Assembly (NCBI GenBank): GCA_023548195.1
Contig: JAJHZJ010000531.1
Location: 6,187,900-6,251,899, forward strand
Reading direction: 5' to 3'
DNA: 64,000 nt
Origin: Bettongia penicillata ogilbyi
Lineage: Eukaryota > Chordata > Mammalia > Diprotodontia > Potoroidae
Under the pieces are notes generated by a model. It searched no databases, had not been told where the DNA came from, and was given only the letters and a program-made list of their open reading frames with translations. Positions 35,603-47,176 of the stretch are shown piece by piece; the stretch's first letter is position 1; each line of letters opens with the position of its first letter. The position numbers and the translations under genes were made by a program.

Positions 35603-36145
35603 ACAGTCTAATACTTCTTCAGAGAATGTGCCAACCCACATTAACAGAAGGTTGTTTCCTCAATAAAAGTTCCTTATAACATTGAAATCACAAATCTAGA
35701 TAAATATACAAAATCTTCATAAAGACCCTGTGAAATTTTTAGGGTATGGTAAACTATAGATATGGAAATGATCTATAAACTGCATTTAAAGGCAAAAAGA
35801 ATTTTCTTCTCGTAATTGACAAAGACTTAAATTCTGCTAATTACAAAATATAGTTTATCTTCTCGACTGAATTCAATAAAAATGCATTAAGCATTGTGCT
35901 ATGCACTAAGGAAACACAGATGAAAAACAATATAAACCTTAGCCTATAGGGTCACAGTTTTCAGCGACAGTTTTTAGATTTTTGTTAGCTCTGAAATACA
36001 CTGCAAAACTATGCATTTGTCCTAAACTTTAATAAATTTTATTTTAAATGCCATTTGCTGTTTCTTAACCTAAATTATTAAAACTCAAAACTTCATAAAA
36101 ACTTTTGGAAGACCCTGTGTAAACAAGCCAGTTTTCTAAAGAGTT
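35603..36145. other. Intron 5 stretch near exon 5, nothing recognised
   Basis: AT-rich. No exon or named repeat found. Confidence 0.4.
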
Positions 36146-36290
36146 CAAAATATAAATCACAAGACTGAAGGCCTTTAATGGTCATTTAGTTCAACTCCCT
36201 TATTTTATAGATAAGAAACCTGAAGCCCAGCCCAGGACTTAGGATTCGAACCTAGGTCTCCCAAAATGCAGGGATCTTTCTACAAAACCA
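36146..36290 (-). repeat. CORE-SINE relic, antisense
   Basis: GGTCATTTAGTTCAACTCCC, TTTTATAGATAAGAAACCTG, then GGATTCGAACCTAGGTCTCC. Confidence 0.75.
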
Positions 36291-36378
36291 TATTTTTTAA
36301 AGAAATATAGCCAATTAGATAGCATATGTGACATGGGCCACAATCAACATTCGATAAGCATTAGTCACTGTAAAATAC

Positions 36379-36560
36379 CTTGCAAATTATGAAACTCAGG
36401 TACAGCACAGTCTTTTTTACTAGCACTCACAATCCCAGGAGGCTTACTTAAATCCAATTCACATTTAGCAATAAGATTGAGAACAGCTTCATCTTCTGCA
36501 TCCATGACTGAACACTTCTTTGTTAGGGAGTCAATGTATTTTGTTCTGGAGTGTCGTTCT
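36379..36560 (-). CDS. CEP72: CEP72 exon 5 (conserved MDAEDEAVLNLI motif)
   Basis: Encodes ERHSRTKYIDSLTKKCSVMD, then AEDEAVLNLIAKCELDLSKP and PGIVSASKKDCAVPEFHNLQ. The core matches human SLVMDADDEAVLNLIAECEWDLGRPPG nearly residue for residue, which makes the gene identification firm. Acceptor GGTAG just upstream of 36560 and donor GTATTTTA at 36378-36371. It is 182 bp (1 + 180 + 1). A SINE begins only about 40 bp intronic of its acceptor (36600-36855), and related hAT copies lie on both sides of the exon. Confidence 0.97.
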
Positions 36561-36599
36561 CTACCAAAGAAAGCAAAATTGTTCATTATAATTTTATAT

Positions 36600-36855
36600 C
36601 AGCACTACTGGGTCTTCTTGATGCACACTGGATCTGGAGTTAGGAAGATTCATCTTTCTGAGTTCAAATCTGGCCTCAGACACTTACTAGCTATGTGACC
36701 CAGGGCAAGTCACTTAACCTTGTTTGCCCCAGTTTCTCATTTGTAAAATGAGCTAGAGAAGGAAATAGCAAACAAGTCCAGTATCTCGGCCAAGAAAGCC
36801 CCAACAGGGGTCACCAAGAGTCAGGTACAAGTGAAACAAACTGAAAAACAGCAAT
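36600..36855 (+). repeat. MAR1-like SINE, nearly full length
   Basis: tRNA-derived head (TGGATCTGGAGTTAGGAAGA, GAGTTCAAATCTGGCCTCAG), core (TATGTGACCCAGGGCAAGTC, AGTTTCTCATTTGTAAAATG) and RTE-type tail (GAAAGCCCCAACAGGGGTCA, AGTCAGGTACAAGTGAAACA, ACTGAAAAACAGCAA). It begins about 40 bp intronic of the exon 5 acceptor. Confidence 0.9.
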
Positions 36856-36873
36856 CAACATTATTCTCTACAT

Positions 36874-37077
36874 CAGCGGTAACAAATACCTGCTGCAACA
36901 CCCTGAAGTGAGGCCCAAATAAGATTAAAAGGTAATTGGGAAGCATTTAACAAAATAAATGAAAACTACAATATAATACTGATGTTATTATGAGGCTTTC
37001 TAAGTCAATACGTAGCTGCAGAGATCCTTATGTAGGGCTTAATGGCCCTGTTTTCTATTTGAGTTTGAACATCACTG
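36874..37077 (-). mobile_element. hAT-like non-autonomous DNA transposon
   Basis: Starts CAGCGGTAACAAAT and ends TGAGTTTGAACATCACTG, an imperfect terminal inverted repeat of the CAGTGGTGTCAAACTC type. The interior (AGGTAATTGGGAAGCATTTA) is the reverse complement of the copy at 35432-35602. Confidence 0.65.
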
Positions 37078-37177
37078 TTCTATGGTATAAAGATACTGGC
37101 TAGGTATCTTTATCTAGGTATTGAAAAAATAAACAAGTATATATAATTAATATCAGCACTTAAACCAGTTTAAGTTT

Positions 37178-38185
37178 AATGGCCAAAGAATATGAACAGG
37201 TAATTTTCAGAGGAAGAAATTAAAGATATCTATAATCACATGAAAAAATGCTCTAAATCACTTTTGATTAGAGAGATGCAAATCAAAACAACTCTGAGGT
37301 ACCACATCACACCTATTAGATTGGCAAACATGACAGAACAAGAAAATGATAAATGCTGGAGAGGATATGGGAGAGTTGGAACTCTAATTCATTGTTGGTG
37401 GAGCTGTGAGCTGAACCAACCATTCTGGAAAGCAATTTGGAACTATGCCCAAAGGGCTACAAAAATGTGCATACCCTTTGACCCAGCAATATCGCTTCTA
37501 GGACTGTATCTCCAAGAGATCATAAAAATGGAAAGAGTCCCACATGTACAAAAATATTTACAGTAGCTCTTTTTGTGGTGGCCAAGAACTAGAAATCAAG
37601 GGTATGCCCATCAATTGAGGAATGGCTGAATAAATTATGGTATATGAATATAATGGAGTACTATTGAGCCATAAGAAATGATGAACAAGAAGACTTCAGG
37701 GAGGCCTGGAAGGACTTATATGACCTGATGCTGAGCGAAAGGAACAGAACCAGGAGAACTTTGTGCACACCAACGACCACAGTGTGTGAGTTTTTTCTGG
37801 TAGATTTGGAACTTCATAACAACACAAGAACTTAAAAAATAAATTTCCCAATGGTCTTCTAAGGCAAAATGCCTTCCACACTCAGAGAAAAAACTATGGA
37901 ATTCATTCACAGAACGCAGCAGATCACTTTTGTGTTTGTGTGCACATGTGCGTGTGCATGTGTGTGTGGATCATGTTTTGATTTGTTACATGATTTCTTC
38001 CATTTATTTTAGTTCGTCCACACAGCATAACTATAGTGAAAATGTATTCAGTAGGAAGTAGATCCTATATGGAATTGTATGCCATCATGGGGAGGGAGGG
38101 GAATAGTAGGGGATAGGTAGGGGGGAAAAAAATCTAAGTTTTATGATAGTGATTGTAGAACATTAAAAAATAAATAAATAAATAA
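37178..38185 (+). mobile_element. 5'-truncated L1 3' end
   Basis: ORF2 C-terminal stretch [20 protein letters not shown] followed by [20 protein letters not shown] (37240 onward; open to a stop at 37566, then continuing in another frame through LWYMNIMEYY-type codons near 37640). Then a 3' UTR with TG-rich and G-rich segments and an A-rich tail AAAAAATAAATAAATAAATA at about 38163-38185. Closely related to the 6664-9294 copy. Confidence 0.92.
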
Positions 38186-39042
38186 TTGAAAAAAGAAATG
38201 ATGACTCTAAAAATATATATTGAACTATGGAAAAATTTATCAATTGATACATAGTGAAGAATCAGAACATGAATATATATATATGATTTCAACTTCTATA
38301 ATTAGTGTTTGTGGATTCTTTCAACTTTTTATTTGAAAATTTGGTTTTGGAAATAGTTACTAGGCTTTCAATAAATTTTTTAAAGACAGTGTGTGCTATA
38401 CTGTTAATACAGTCTAATTTCTATCATTATAGTCTACATCTGTAACTATAACACAATGGTGAAAAATGCCTTTCATGTGAATTTTTAGCAAGAGCCCAAC
38501 CTTCATAAATCAGACAGGATTTTGCAGTGTCACAAAGGTATATAAAATCCACTAGCAGCAAATTACTTCTACTTGATATTCAAAAGTACTACTCTGAAAT
38601 ATTAAAAATGACTTTCTATTATGTGGACTTTCTAATGTCATTCAATGAATTAAGGAAAAAATTATGTGAGACGCCAATATCTTTTGGGGAGCCTTGATTA
38701 AAAATATATATTCAACAGATTGAAGCATATCTTCTAACTTTCTTTTTCATGCTTTTTTATGAACATGGCTAATACTGAAATGTTTTGCATGACTTCATAT
38801 ACATGCACATACATATATGTATACATACACATAAATGAGTATTACATTGCTTGCCTTCTCAATGATTAAGGGAGCAGCTAGAGGAAGAATTTGGATAGCA
38901 AAGTAAAAAAATGAATGTTAAAAAATAAATATAATTTTAAAAATGATTATGTACTCATTTAATGTTTCTAAGTTGGGTCTAAATTTTTCTGACGTTTCCA
39001 AACTTAAATTTCTGAATATTCAGGTATCATTTCTGTTCATAC
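38186..39042. other. Intron 4 stretch, nothing recognised
   Basis: AT-rich; a small ATATAT tract near 38270. Up to the exon 4 donor no feature was identified. Confidence 0.4.
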
Positions 39043-39157
39043 CTTTCTGCTTTGTTTTTCAGTGAATTTGAAGAAATCTGTTTCAATTCAAACGTTTCTT
39101 CCATAGAAAAATGTGAAAAAGATGCTTTTCGTTCACTCTCTCTCACTAAACGATTAT
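39043..39157 (-). CDS. CEP72: CEP72 exon 4
   Basis: Encodes (D)NRLVRESERKASFSHFSMEE, then TFELKQISSNSLKNKAE and a split Arg. It aligns with human DDRPVRASERKASRLHFASEDSLDSKE. Acceptor CAG at 39160-39158, preceded by a pyrimidine run; donor GTATGAAC at 39042-39035. It is 115 bp, with phase 2 in and two bases left over. This is the linker after the LRR cap, basic and Ser-rich, and probably disordered (inference). Confidence 0.95.
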
Positions 39158-39321
39158 CTGGGGGAAAAATCCACACAATCATATTACAAAGTTAATAAAT
39201 ACAAACATATGCAAAATAACTATATAAAAGATAGTTTGGTAGGGAAGGAAATGTTGAGGGGATCAAGAAAAACTTCATGAAGTAGCCTGAGTTCTATCTT
39301 AGGGGGAAAAGGGAGCTCTAT

Positions 39322-39502
39322 GAGGGGTAGGGACCTTGCGATCTTAAGGCCACATAGGGCCTTCTAGGGCCTTAGATGCAGCCTTTTGACTGAGTCTAAG
39401 TTTTACAGAACAAATCCTTTTATTAAGGGAGATTTTCTGTGAAATCTGGATTCAGTCAAAGGGCTACACTTGAGGACCTAGGCCACAGCTTCCTCACCCC
39501 TG
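39322..39502. mobile_element. hAT fold-back (palindromic) element
   Basis: The two halves are inverted copies: AGGGGTAGGGACCTTGCG ... CTTCCTCACCCCTG at the ends, and ACAGAACAAATCC ... GATTTTCTGTG at the centre. It is the same family as 54921-55104. Confidence 0.75.
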
Positions 39503-40848
39503 CTCTATAAAGTGGAGGTAAGGAAGGAACACATTCCAAGCATGTGGGATAGCCAGTTCAAGGGCACTGAGAAAAAAGATGGAATGGCACGGATAAAAAA
39601 TTCAGAGGTCAGTTTTGACTGGAACACACAGTAATGTCTAACAAGACTGGAGAGAAGGAATTAAGTCTAGTGGTGTAGGATTTTAAAAGATGACTAGTGA
39701 GAGGAAATAAGGAATTCATTCTAAATCGAGCCACCATACCCTAGCTGGAATGATATACTGCACGCAAGAGTTAAGGGGAGTTCAACAGTTCTTTTAAAGA
39801 TCTGGAAAATAAACAATGTGGATAACTTTAATAAAGTCCAATTATGGAATGTGGAAGTTGTAAGAATAAAATGGAGATTTTGAGAAACCAAGTCTCCAGG
39901 TGTCCAGTATGCCATCACCATACCTAATAAAACTATGTATATTTGAAGCACCTCTCACTTTTGCTACAGAAATGGGTTAATCTCTATCATGATGGAACCT
40001 ATGTAGGACACACTTAGGTTTACATAATTTAACAAATATGAAAATCTTTTGCAAGCATTTTGACCCTCCCAATTTTGTTATGAGTAACACAGCATTACTT
40101 TCCTTATTTTAAGTGGGAAAATTAGGCCAAAAAGGTTATATCTTATCTTTCTGACTCATACTTCTATAGCAACTTCTGTAGCAGATAGGTATGACTTTTC
40201 AATTTCATTTTTCACTTAAATGCTAACAAAAGATTTTCTTACAGAAAATCTTCTATAGCATGTATTATAAAGAAAGCAATATTTTTTTTCATTTCTTATT
40301 TAGAAATATTTTAGTCCAAAGAAGAAAGCAACTGTTTCTTCTCTTCTTGAATTTCACCAGTCTACTCATACTACATTCTGCACAGGGTAACGGTAACTGC
40401 AAGAAAAGCACATTATATATCTTAAAGAATTTTGTGAGTTATTACTCCTAAGTAAGGAAAAAAAGAAAATTTGATCTACCAAGGTTTTAAACGTGATATC
40501 AGAAACTATATGAATGAATTACTTATATATTTAACTTAATTTTGCTAAACAATTCAAAAAGTGAGTTTTACTCACTACTACCAAATCAAGGCCAAGGTCA
40601 TGAGAGCAATTTCCATATAGTTCAGTCAGATGTTCATTCTTACCTAACCATGCCACAAAGAAACATGGATGAATACAATGGTCCAAACAGTGAGATAAAA
40701 GTAAATTTATTACAACTGAAAAAAATACAGATCTGAATTTATTAGTACCATGACCTTCATATAAAAAGTAAAACATTATTATTCCATTTTTATACGGTAT
40801 AACTATTTAGAAGAAAACTTAAGCTTTGATGAATATTGTCACTCCTAC
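39503..40848. other. Intron 3 stretch, little structure
   Basis: A possible antisense MIR remnant near 40010-40160 (TTCCTTATTTTAAGTGGGAA). Otherwise AT-rich with no recognised element. Confidence 0.4.
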
Positions 40849-41041
40849 CTAGCTGTCTAAGTTTTGGAACTATATAGACAAGAAAAAGACGATAATCAGG
40901 CTCATTCTTAGCTACAGGATTCAGTCGCAAATCCACATCTTTTAGTTCAGTTAATTGATGAAGTCGAAATACTTCTACTAGTGAGGAAATATTATTGTAG
41001 TACAGATTGAGATTTTCTAATAATGTTAAGTATTCAATACC
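40849..41041 (-). CDS. CEP72: CEP72 exon 3 (leucine-rich repeats and LRR cap)
   Basis: Encodes GIEYLTLLENLNLYYNNISS, then LVEVFRLHQLTELKDVDLRL, NPVAKNEPDYRLFLVYIVPK and LRQL. The pattern LxxLxxLxLxxNxI is a canonical LRR, and the DYRLFxVxxxPKLxxLD end is the LRR cap motif seen in CEP72 and related proteins. Acceptor TAACAG directly upstream (41044-41042 is the AG trinucleotide) and donor GTAGGAGT at 40848-40841. It is 193 bp: 64 codons plus one base, whose codon is completed by AT of exon 4 to give Asp. This is the most conserved exon in the window. Confidence 0.97.
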
Positions 41042-41668
41042 CTGTTAACAGAAGAAAAAAGCAAAATCAGTACACATTCTTTACAAGTACTCTAATAAAG
41101 ACATTTGCAAGTTGTAAATAACTAAAAGATCACTGAAATAAGATTTTGATATAAAAATAAAAACCACACTTATTAAAACAGAAAGTCATTGCCAGAATGG
41201 GAATAAAGACAAAATGTTATCACTGTCATTAAAGCGGATATCCAAGAAAGGGCTTTGACACTGTAATATGACTAGAAAATTCAGTGTCACAGTCCCATTT
41301 TTAAAAGAAGTCATCTTGTTTTCAGTGTATGTTAAAATATGCCTATGAATCTTCTTATGAATATATAATTAGTTATAAGTTTCTTAACATTTTAAATTTA
41401 TACACAATAAAAGCAAAATTACCCATTTTTTTTCATCTAAGGCCTTTTCTTTAAGATATATTATCTCAATTAATGGGAATTAAAGTTTTGTTACTTCAAA
41501 ACAGAGATGATAATATCAGAATTTAAGACAGAAATAGAGTGCAAAATAAATACAGAGAATACATTTTATTTGTAAAGGAAATTACGTTCTTAGCTAACAA
41601 CATTTTCTATTGCTTTAATCTGAATAGTAATAAAGTTTGTTTCAAATGAAAACAAACCAAAAATTTAC

Positions 41669-41796
41669 CTCTAGACAAACCAATGAATTGCGTGAGAGAT
41701 CTAGAGACTTTAAATAAGTTAAATTCTTCAAAGAATTTCCTAGATGAGTAATCTTTTCTTGGTAAGTTCCAGGGATAGAGAGTGACTGAAGTACAC
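41669..41796 (-). CDS. CEP72: CEP72 exon 2 (start of leucine-rich repeats)
   Basis: Encodes VLQSLSIPGTYQEKITHLG followed by NSLKNLTYLKSLDLSRNSL and VCLE, the beginning of the N-terminal leucine-rich repeat region. It is very close to human CEP72 (LQSLSIPGTYQEKITHLG...LKSLDLSRNSLVSLE). Acceptor TTAG at 41799-41797 and donor GTAAATTT at 41668-41661. It is 128 bp: 2 bases complete the exon 1 split codon and 42 whole codons follow, so exon 3 starts in frame. No disabling change is seen. It is separated from exon 1 by an intron of about 8.1 kb full of transposons. Confidence 0.96.
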
Positions 41797-42330
41797 CTAA
41801 GAAGAGAAAGTGTTAAGATTATTTACTATGCCCTAACTTTTTTAACTAAACCAAAATGTTGACTATACTGAATTAATTCACTGAAAGATCTGTGATATCA
41901 ATAACATGGACACTCTTCCCAGTCATGCAGACAATGAGTGATTTATACCTTACCATCCTATGTGCTTCTTTTAATTATCTTAAAGAACCTTTAAGGGATT
42001 TGACCCAAACAGTTTCTGGTTATATATGTGGATATAACTGAGAAATCACAACACAGTGCAATGATGTTGAAGATGATGGAACAAGAGTAGAGGAACATTA
42101 CAAAAAAAAAAAGTAATCATTTTTATTTGGCTTTAGAATACATCCTATGACTTTTTGGTGACACCTTTCTAAAAGGTGTTGAATATAAAATAGATTTGTA
42201 TTTCATTGACAAAAAACAAAATAATGGCAAAATGAATCTCTGCCCAGAAACCAAAAGGAAATACAGAATTAAAAATGGATAGAAGCATCAATTTTTATAT
42301 TAATATCCAGGAAAATTCTTTATAAGGTAA
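41797..42330. other. Start of 3' part of intron 1, nothing recognised
   Basis: AT-rich with a short A10 tract near 42103. Confidence 0.4.
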
Positions 42331-42480
42331 CTTCCAAACTCATCCTCTCTGCCCTCTCAGCAGCTTTGTACACTATTGCCCCTGCCTCATCCTAAGCAGC
42401 ATCTTTTCTCTTGGCTTCTATGAAAATGTTCTCTCCTAGCTCTCCTATCTGTCTAACCCTCCTTTTCAACTTCCTTTGCT
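42331..42480 (+). mobile_element. L2 relic
   Basis: C/T-rich: TCTCAGCAGCTTTGTACACT, then CTTTTCTCTTGGCTTCTATG, with L2 ORF-like order. The following 42481-42964 contains no recognised element except an A18 tract near 42930. Confidence 0.55.
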
Positions 42481-42964
42481 GAATTATCATCCATCTGTCT
42501 CCAAGTTAGAGTGTAACCCCAAAATTTAGTACCGAAGAGGATATTCCCAACCACTGAGTCAGGAAAGCCAGAAATACATCTCCCTAGGTATCTATGCCTA
42601 TGAGCCTATTCCCTTTTTCACCTCAACCCACCTATAAGACCTTGATGTAACAGGGACTGCCCTTTCACATGTATGTTCAGTCCTTCATCCTCCAGCTTCT
42701 CATCTGCTTACAAATATGACCAGGCCTTCCCAAACCTGAGAATGCTCTCTGACCATTGAAATCCATCAGACTCCTACTCAACCTTCTAGATACCAGACAC
42801 CTCCAATTTATTCCTTAAACCCTTACAATAGGGTTAGGTTCTCACTATTCTACTGATAAGCTAATTAAGCTAATCTGGGAAAAGGAGGTTGGTGCTAGAT
42901 GTAGAAGGACATAGATCCTAAAGAAATAGCTTTCTAAAAAAAAAAAAAAAAAAGCAAAAACATT

Positions 42965-43050
42965 TTACAGTGAAAATATCACTGGATTAGGAGCTAGAAG
43001 ATCTGAGTTCAAATCCTCTTTTTATGTGTTTAACCTTTCTGGGATAAAGT
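42965..43050 (+). repeat. SINE head relic, sense
   Basis: TATCACTGGATTAGGAGCTA, then GATCTGAGTTCAAATCCTCT, a MIR-like head. Confidence 0.6.
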
Positions 43051-43639
43051 TTGAGGTTACTAAAGGAGCTATGGAATTTCTCAAAGGCAATCCAAACCCA
43101 CTCTTCTCCTTCAATTTACTTAGAATTACATAAAATTCAGCAACCCAACTCATTCATCTTTGTATGTCTGTCCAAAACATATAAATTTCAGGATGAGTTT
43201 CTATAGGTTGTATATATAATTGCATATCAAAATTTTGGACAATGGGAATTGTTCAGCCACTCTTTCCTCCCATATGGAAGGTTAGGTCAAATTCTTTTGA
43301 ATTGTTACAGATATTTTCCAAGAAGTTCTGTACTGTTCCAGGGCAACTGGCACAATGTCATCCATAAATGTATCTAGAGGTCATCATCAGCCAGAGCACA
43401 TGTGTTTTCAATCTGGAGTAAGTGTTGGATCTTCTTTATGACAGTGGTGAACACTTAACAAACATATGGTAGTACATAAATTGATGGAACAAGCAATGAC
43501 TTTGATAAATTCATTTTGTGATGGTAATGGTCATGCTTGTGTGCTCCTACTGACAGTACGTTAATTCAGAAGTAGGATCCTAAGCAATGAAACTGGATTT
43601 AGCAGAATTCCCTACCTTTAGTTAGTTCCTTGTCAGCTC
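43051..43639. other. Intron 1 stretch, nothing recognised
   Basis: No exon. It may hold the 5' part of the Tc1-like element, but no terminal repeat was found. Confidence 0.35.
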
Positions 43640-44480
43640 TCTTTTGCTGTTTTTAATTCTTTGGTTTTTAAGAATGGCTATTACTACAAGAAAATATACT
43701 AAAAAACTCCACAACAGTACATTTCAATATCTACTATCCACAATGAAAATGGATCAATCAGCAGTAAAGTGCAAAAGAAAAGTGCAATTAAAAACAAAAA
43801 CCAATGCCCCAAATTGGCAAATTATTGTTGCAAAATTGCCTAATTCGAATTCAAAGTAAAACCCTTCTGAGGGGCCTACCAGCTTATAAGGTTGTTAGTG
43901 ATTAATCTGCAATGCCTGATCACTTCAAAGATCTTCGGAAGAACAGAAGAACAGTAAAATCTAACAGCTGCTAACCATTGAGGTTTATATATTAAAAAAC
44001 AACTTGAAATGGGCAAGAAAATACAAAGGCTCTAGTACTAAAAATGGGGAGAAAAAGGGTAATTTTTACTGATGAAACTCACTTTTTTATTCACAGCTAT
44101 ACTAAAACCTCTGTCAGAAGTAATCCTCATCTGCCTGTAAATTCTGGGCATTTTCATCAGACTGCAAAACATCCAACTGGGAAAAAAAGTATTTTAGAGA
44201 TTTTTTAGTTCCAGTAGTTCTGGAAGGCTTGTCCTCACCAAGGAATAACAAATCCTGATAAATATATTGATATAGTGAAAAATAATTGTTCCCAAATCAC
44301 AAAATACTGCTAAACAACTTTATTACACATCACAAATGGGTAATAAATTTATCCAAAATATGGAGATAAAAGATGTTTCACCCCACTGAAAACCTGCTGA
44401 CCATAACCAACGCTAGACTTGGAAAAATAGATTAATAAAGGTATCCAATATGATAAAAGTGAGGTTTCATGATGAATTAA
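43640..44480 (+). pseudogene. Tc1/mariner-type transposase relic
   Basis: Around 44060-44150 the sense strand reads (F)xDETHFFIHSYTKTS, then VRSNPHLPVNSGHFHQTAKH. This is the first catalytic Asp block of Tc1-like transposases (TDE..F...VR...... H..Q..KHP). It is followed by ITNPDKYIDIVKNN (44248-44290), where active relatives have GMMNSDKYIEIL. The start (MAITTRKYTKKLH, 43674) and the middle part lie in other frames. No terminal inverted repeats were recognised. Dead copy. Confidence 0.7.
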
Positions 44481-44780
44481 ACAATGTGTCAAAATGTTAT
44501 GAACTCCACGCAGTCACATAAAACAAATGAAACAAAAGGACACATGACATCCTAAACATTTTTAAAGATGTAAAAAGTTTTGAGGTTTATTATATAAATT
44601 TAATGATTTACCTTGTTCCAGTTAATTTATACAGAACCATACATGTGTTTTATGCCTTGCCTGCTATTTGCAATCAATGGGGCATTGAATAAGGTTCTCT
44701 CTGTTTCAAGGAAACTTGACTAACTTTGATCAAGTGATGGGAAATACCATCTTGGAAGAAGAGATCCTTTAAATTAAGAG

Positions 44781-45205
44781 GTGCTTACCTCTATTGGCTA
44801 TCTAATACTTTTCTGTAACTAAGCATAGTATCTTTCAGTCAACAGATGTGGTAAAGGTTTGTTCTACTATACACCAAACCTAAATCTGTCTCATTTTAAC
44901 TTGTACCCAAATTCTAGTTCTGCCCTGTGATACCACCCAGAAAAATTCTAATCTCTTATCAACATCAGCATACTTAAAGAAAAAGAATATATGCCCCTAA
45001 TCTCCTCTTTTCTAAATTAACACATTCCCAATTAGTTCAAATAATCCTTACACTGCCTGAAGTGGAGGTCTTTCCCTTGCCCGGATACAGTTTATTAACA
45101 TCCTTTCTAAAATGTGGTGCCCAAAACAGAACACAGTATTCTAGACATGGTCTTACCTGAGCAGAATACAGCCAAAATATTACCTTACTAATTTTGAACA
45201 CTGTA
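44781..45205. repeat. Possible CR1/L3 LINE relic
   Basis: Contains the block CCTTTCTAAAATGTGGTGCC, CAAAACAGAACACAGTATTC and GACATGGTCTTACCTGAGCAG, a sequence class I recognise from ancient amniote CR1/L3-type repeats. Orientation was not fixed. Confidence 0.45.
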
Positions 45206-46088
45206 TTCAGGAAAAGAGTAGTACCTCTGACGTGAGGGCTGCTGAGTCCTTTTCAGGACCGCTTTCCACCTTTGATGTCCTCCTGATCCACCAGACTCAC
45301 TTGTGGCTCCAAGAAACTATGGTATGCACAGTGGCCACAACCCAGTTAACCATTGTGGCAGGCAGGCTAAACCAGAATGAGGGCAACTGAGGAGTCTCAA
45401 ACTTCTTAGTGAGTTGGGGAAGGGGTGTGTAATCCAAGCATGTAAACACTTCCCCTAGCAGAATGGGTGGGTGAGAACAATTTGATCCAACAGCCATAAA
45501 GACGGCAAGTACTCAGAGCTTGGTTAGATATCAAAGAACCCAAGTTGGATGTGGAAAAATGTGGGATACACATTTTTCTGGAGTGACTGCTGTAAAGGGT
45601 AGCATCATGAAGCTGGTATAGGTTTTGCAATCAAAACTAATCTAGTCATCAAACTTGTATGCCTACCAAAAAGAGTGAATGAGAGGCCCATGACAATGCA
45701 ATTGCTACTTGCAGGGAAAATGCCATTATCATCAATGTGCCGAAAAAGGACAAATTTATGATTCTGGGTGATTTTAATCCCAGAGTGAGACTACCAGACA
45801 TCACAGGGAGTCCTTCAGAGGAATTGATTTGGAAATAGCATCATCAATGGTCACTTACTACTCAACACTTGTGCTTCTCATGACCTTCTCATCACCAACA
45901 CTGCCTTCCATTTATCTAACAAAATAAAACTTTGTGGATGCACCCTTGCAGCAAACATTGGCATATAGACTAGGTGATTGTAAGAATACACAGACAGGAC
46001 GTGAGCATGACGAAGGCAATGTGTGACTCAAAGTACTCATAGTGATTAGACTTATCCACTCCAAGCTAAATATTCCAATTCAACAAAA

Positions 46089-46533
46089 GTGGTGGCCCCA
46101 GAGAAAATGACTACCAGAAGAATAAATGTCAATAGATTAGAGCTCTTTTCTGATGGGGAACAGTTTGTTGCTAACTTGGAGGGAAAGTTGAGCCAACACA
46201 CAGTTGGCAAAAGTGGAGTAGGAGTGAGCAGCTTTCAGAGATTTGGTGTGCAACACTGCATTTGCTCTTCTGGGTCAGAACACTCATAAACCTCAAGACT
46301 GGTTTGATGAAAATGATGGGGAAATTCAGAAGCTGCTAAATGAAAAACGAGAATTCCACAAAGTTTACCAGCAGGATAGTTCATCCCTTTCTAAGAAGGC
46401 AGCATTTAATTCCATCAAAAGTAAAGTAAAAGTGAAGCTTAGAGAGATGCAGAATTCTTGGCTCAGTAAGAAGGCAGATGAAATTCAGTTATGTGTAGAT
46501 AGTATAACTCAAAGGACTTTTATGATGCCCTGA
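46089..46533 (+). pseudogene. RTE linker region ORF remnant
   Basis: Frame pieces TTRRINVNRLELFSDGEQFV and QKLLNEKREFHKVYQQDSSS, overlapping by a frameshift near 46240, then SKKADEIQLCVDSI. Homologous to the 30722-31183 ORF of the other RTE copy, with which it shares most residues. Confidence 0.85.
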
Positions 46534-47176
46534 AAGTTTTTTATGGGCCAAAGATCAGGGTTGATGGAGCTACACTGAGTAGTGATAAGGACATGATCCT
46601 ATAAAGATGGGCTGAACATGTCCTTAGTGTTCTAAACAGACCATTATCAATCAATAATGAAGCCACTGAACATTTACTTCAGGTTGAAGTCAATCCTTCC
46701 TTAGCTAAAGTTCCGACTAAAGAGGAGGTTCTGAATCCATTAGGCACCTTTCCTGTGGCAAAGCACCTAGTGCTGATTCTATTCCAGCTAAGATTTACAA
46801 GAGGGGTGAGGGGGTCCACTGCTCACACAAAAACTGACTGAAATTTTCCAAGTTATATGGCAAGAGGAAGCTAACCCTCCAGGAGTTCAAGGGTACCTCC
46901 ACTGGCCATCTCCACAAAGGTAGAGGAAATAGACTGTCCTGTCCAATCACAGGGGGGTCTCTCTCTAAAGTCATTGCTGGCAAGATTCTTGCCAGAGTCC
47001 TCCTTAATAGGCTGATAGTTCATCTGAAAGATGTTCATCTACCTGAGAGAAAGGGCCAAGGAAAAGCTGATATGGTGGTTGTTGCCCAACAACTTAGGGA
47101 GAAATGCGAGGAGCAGAAGAGAGGTCTACACACAACATTTGCAGATTTGACCAAGGTCTCTGATACTGCCAGTCAT

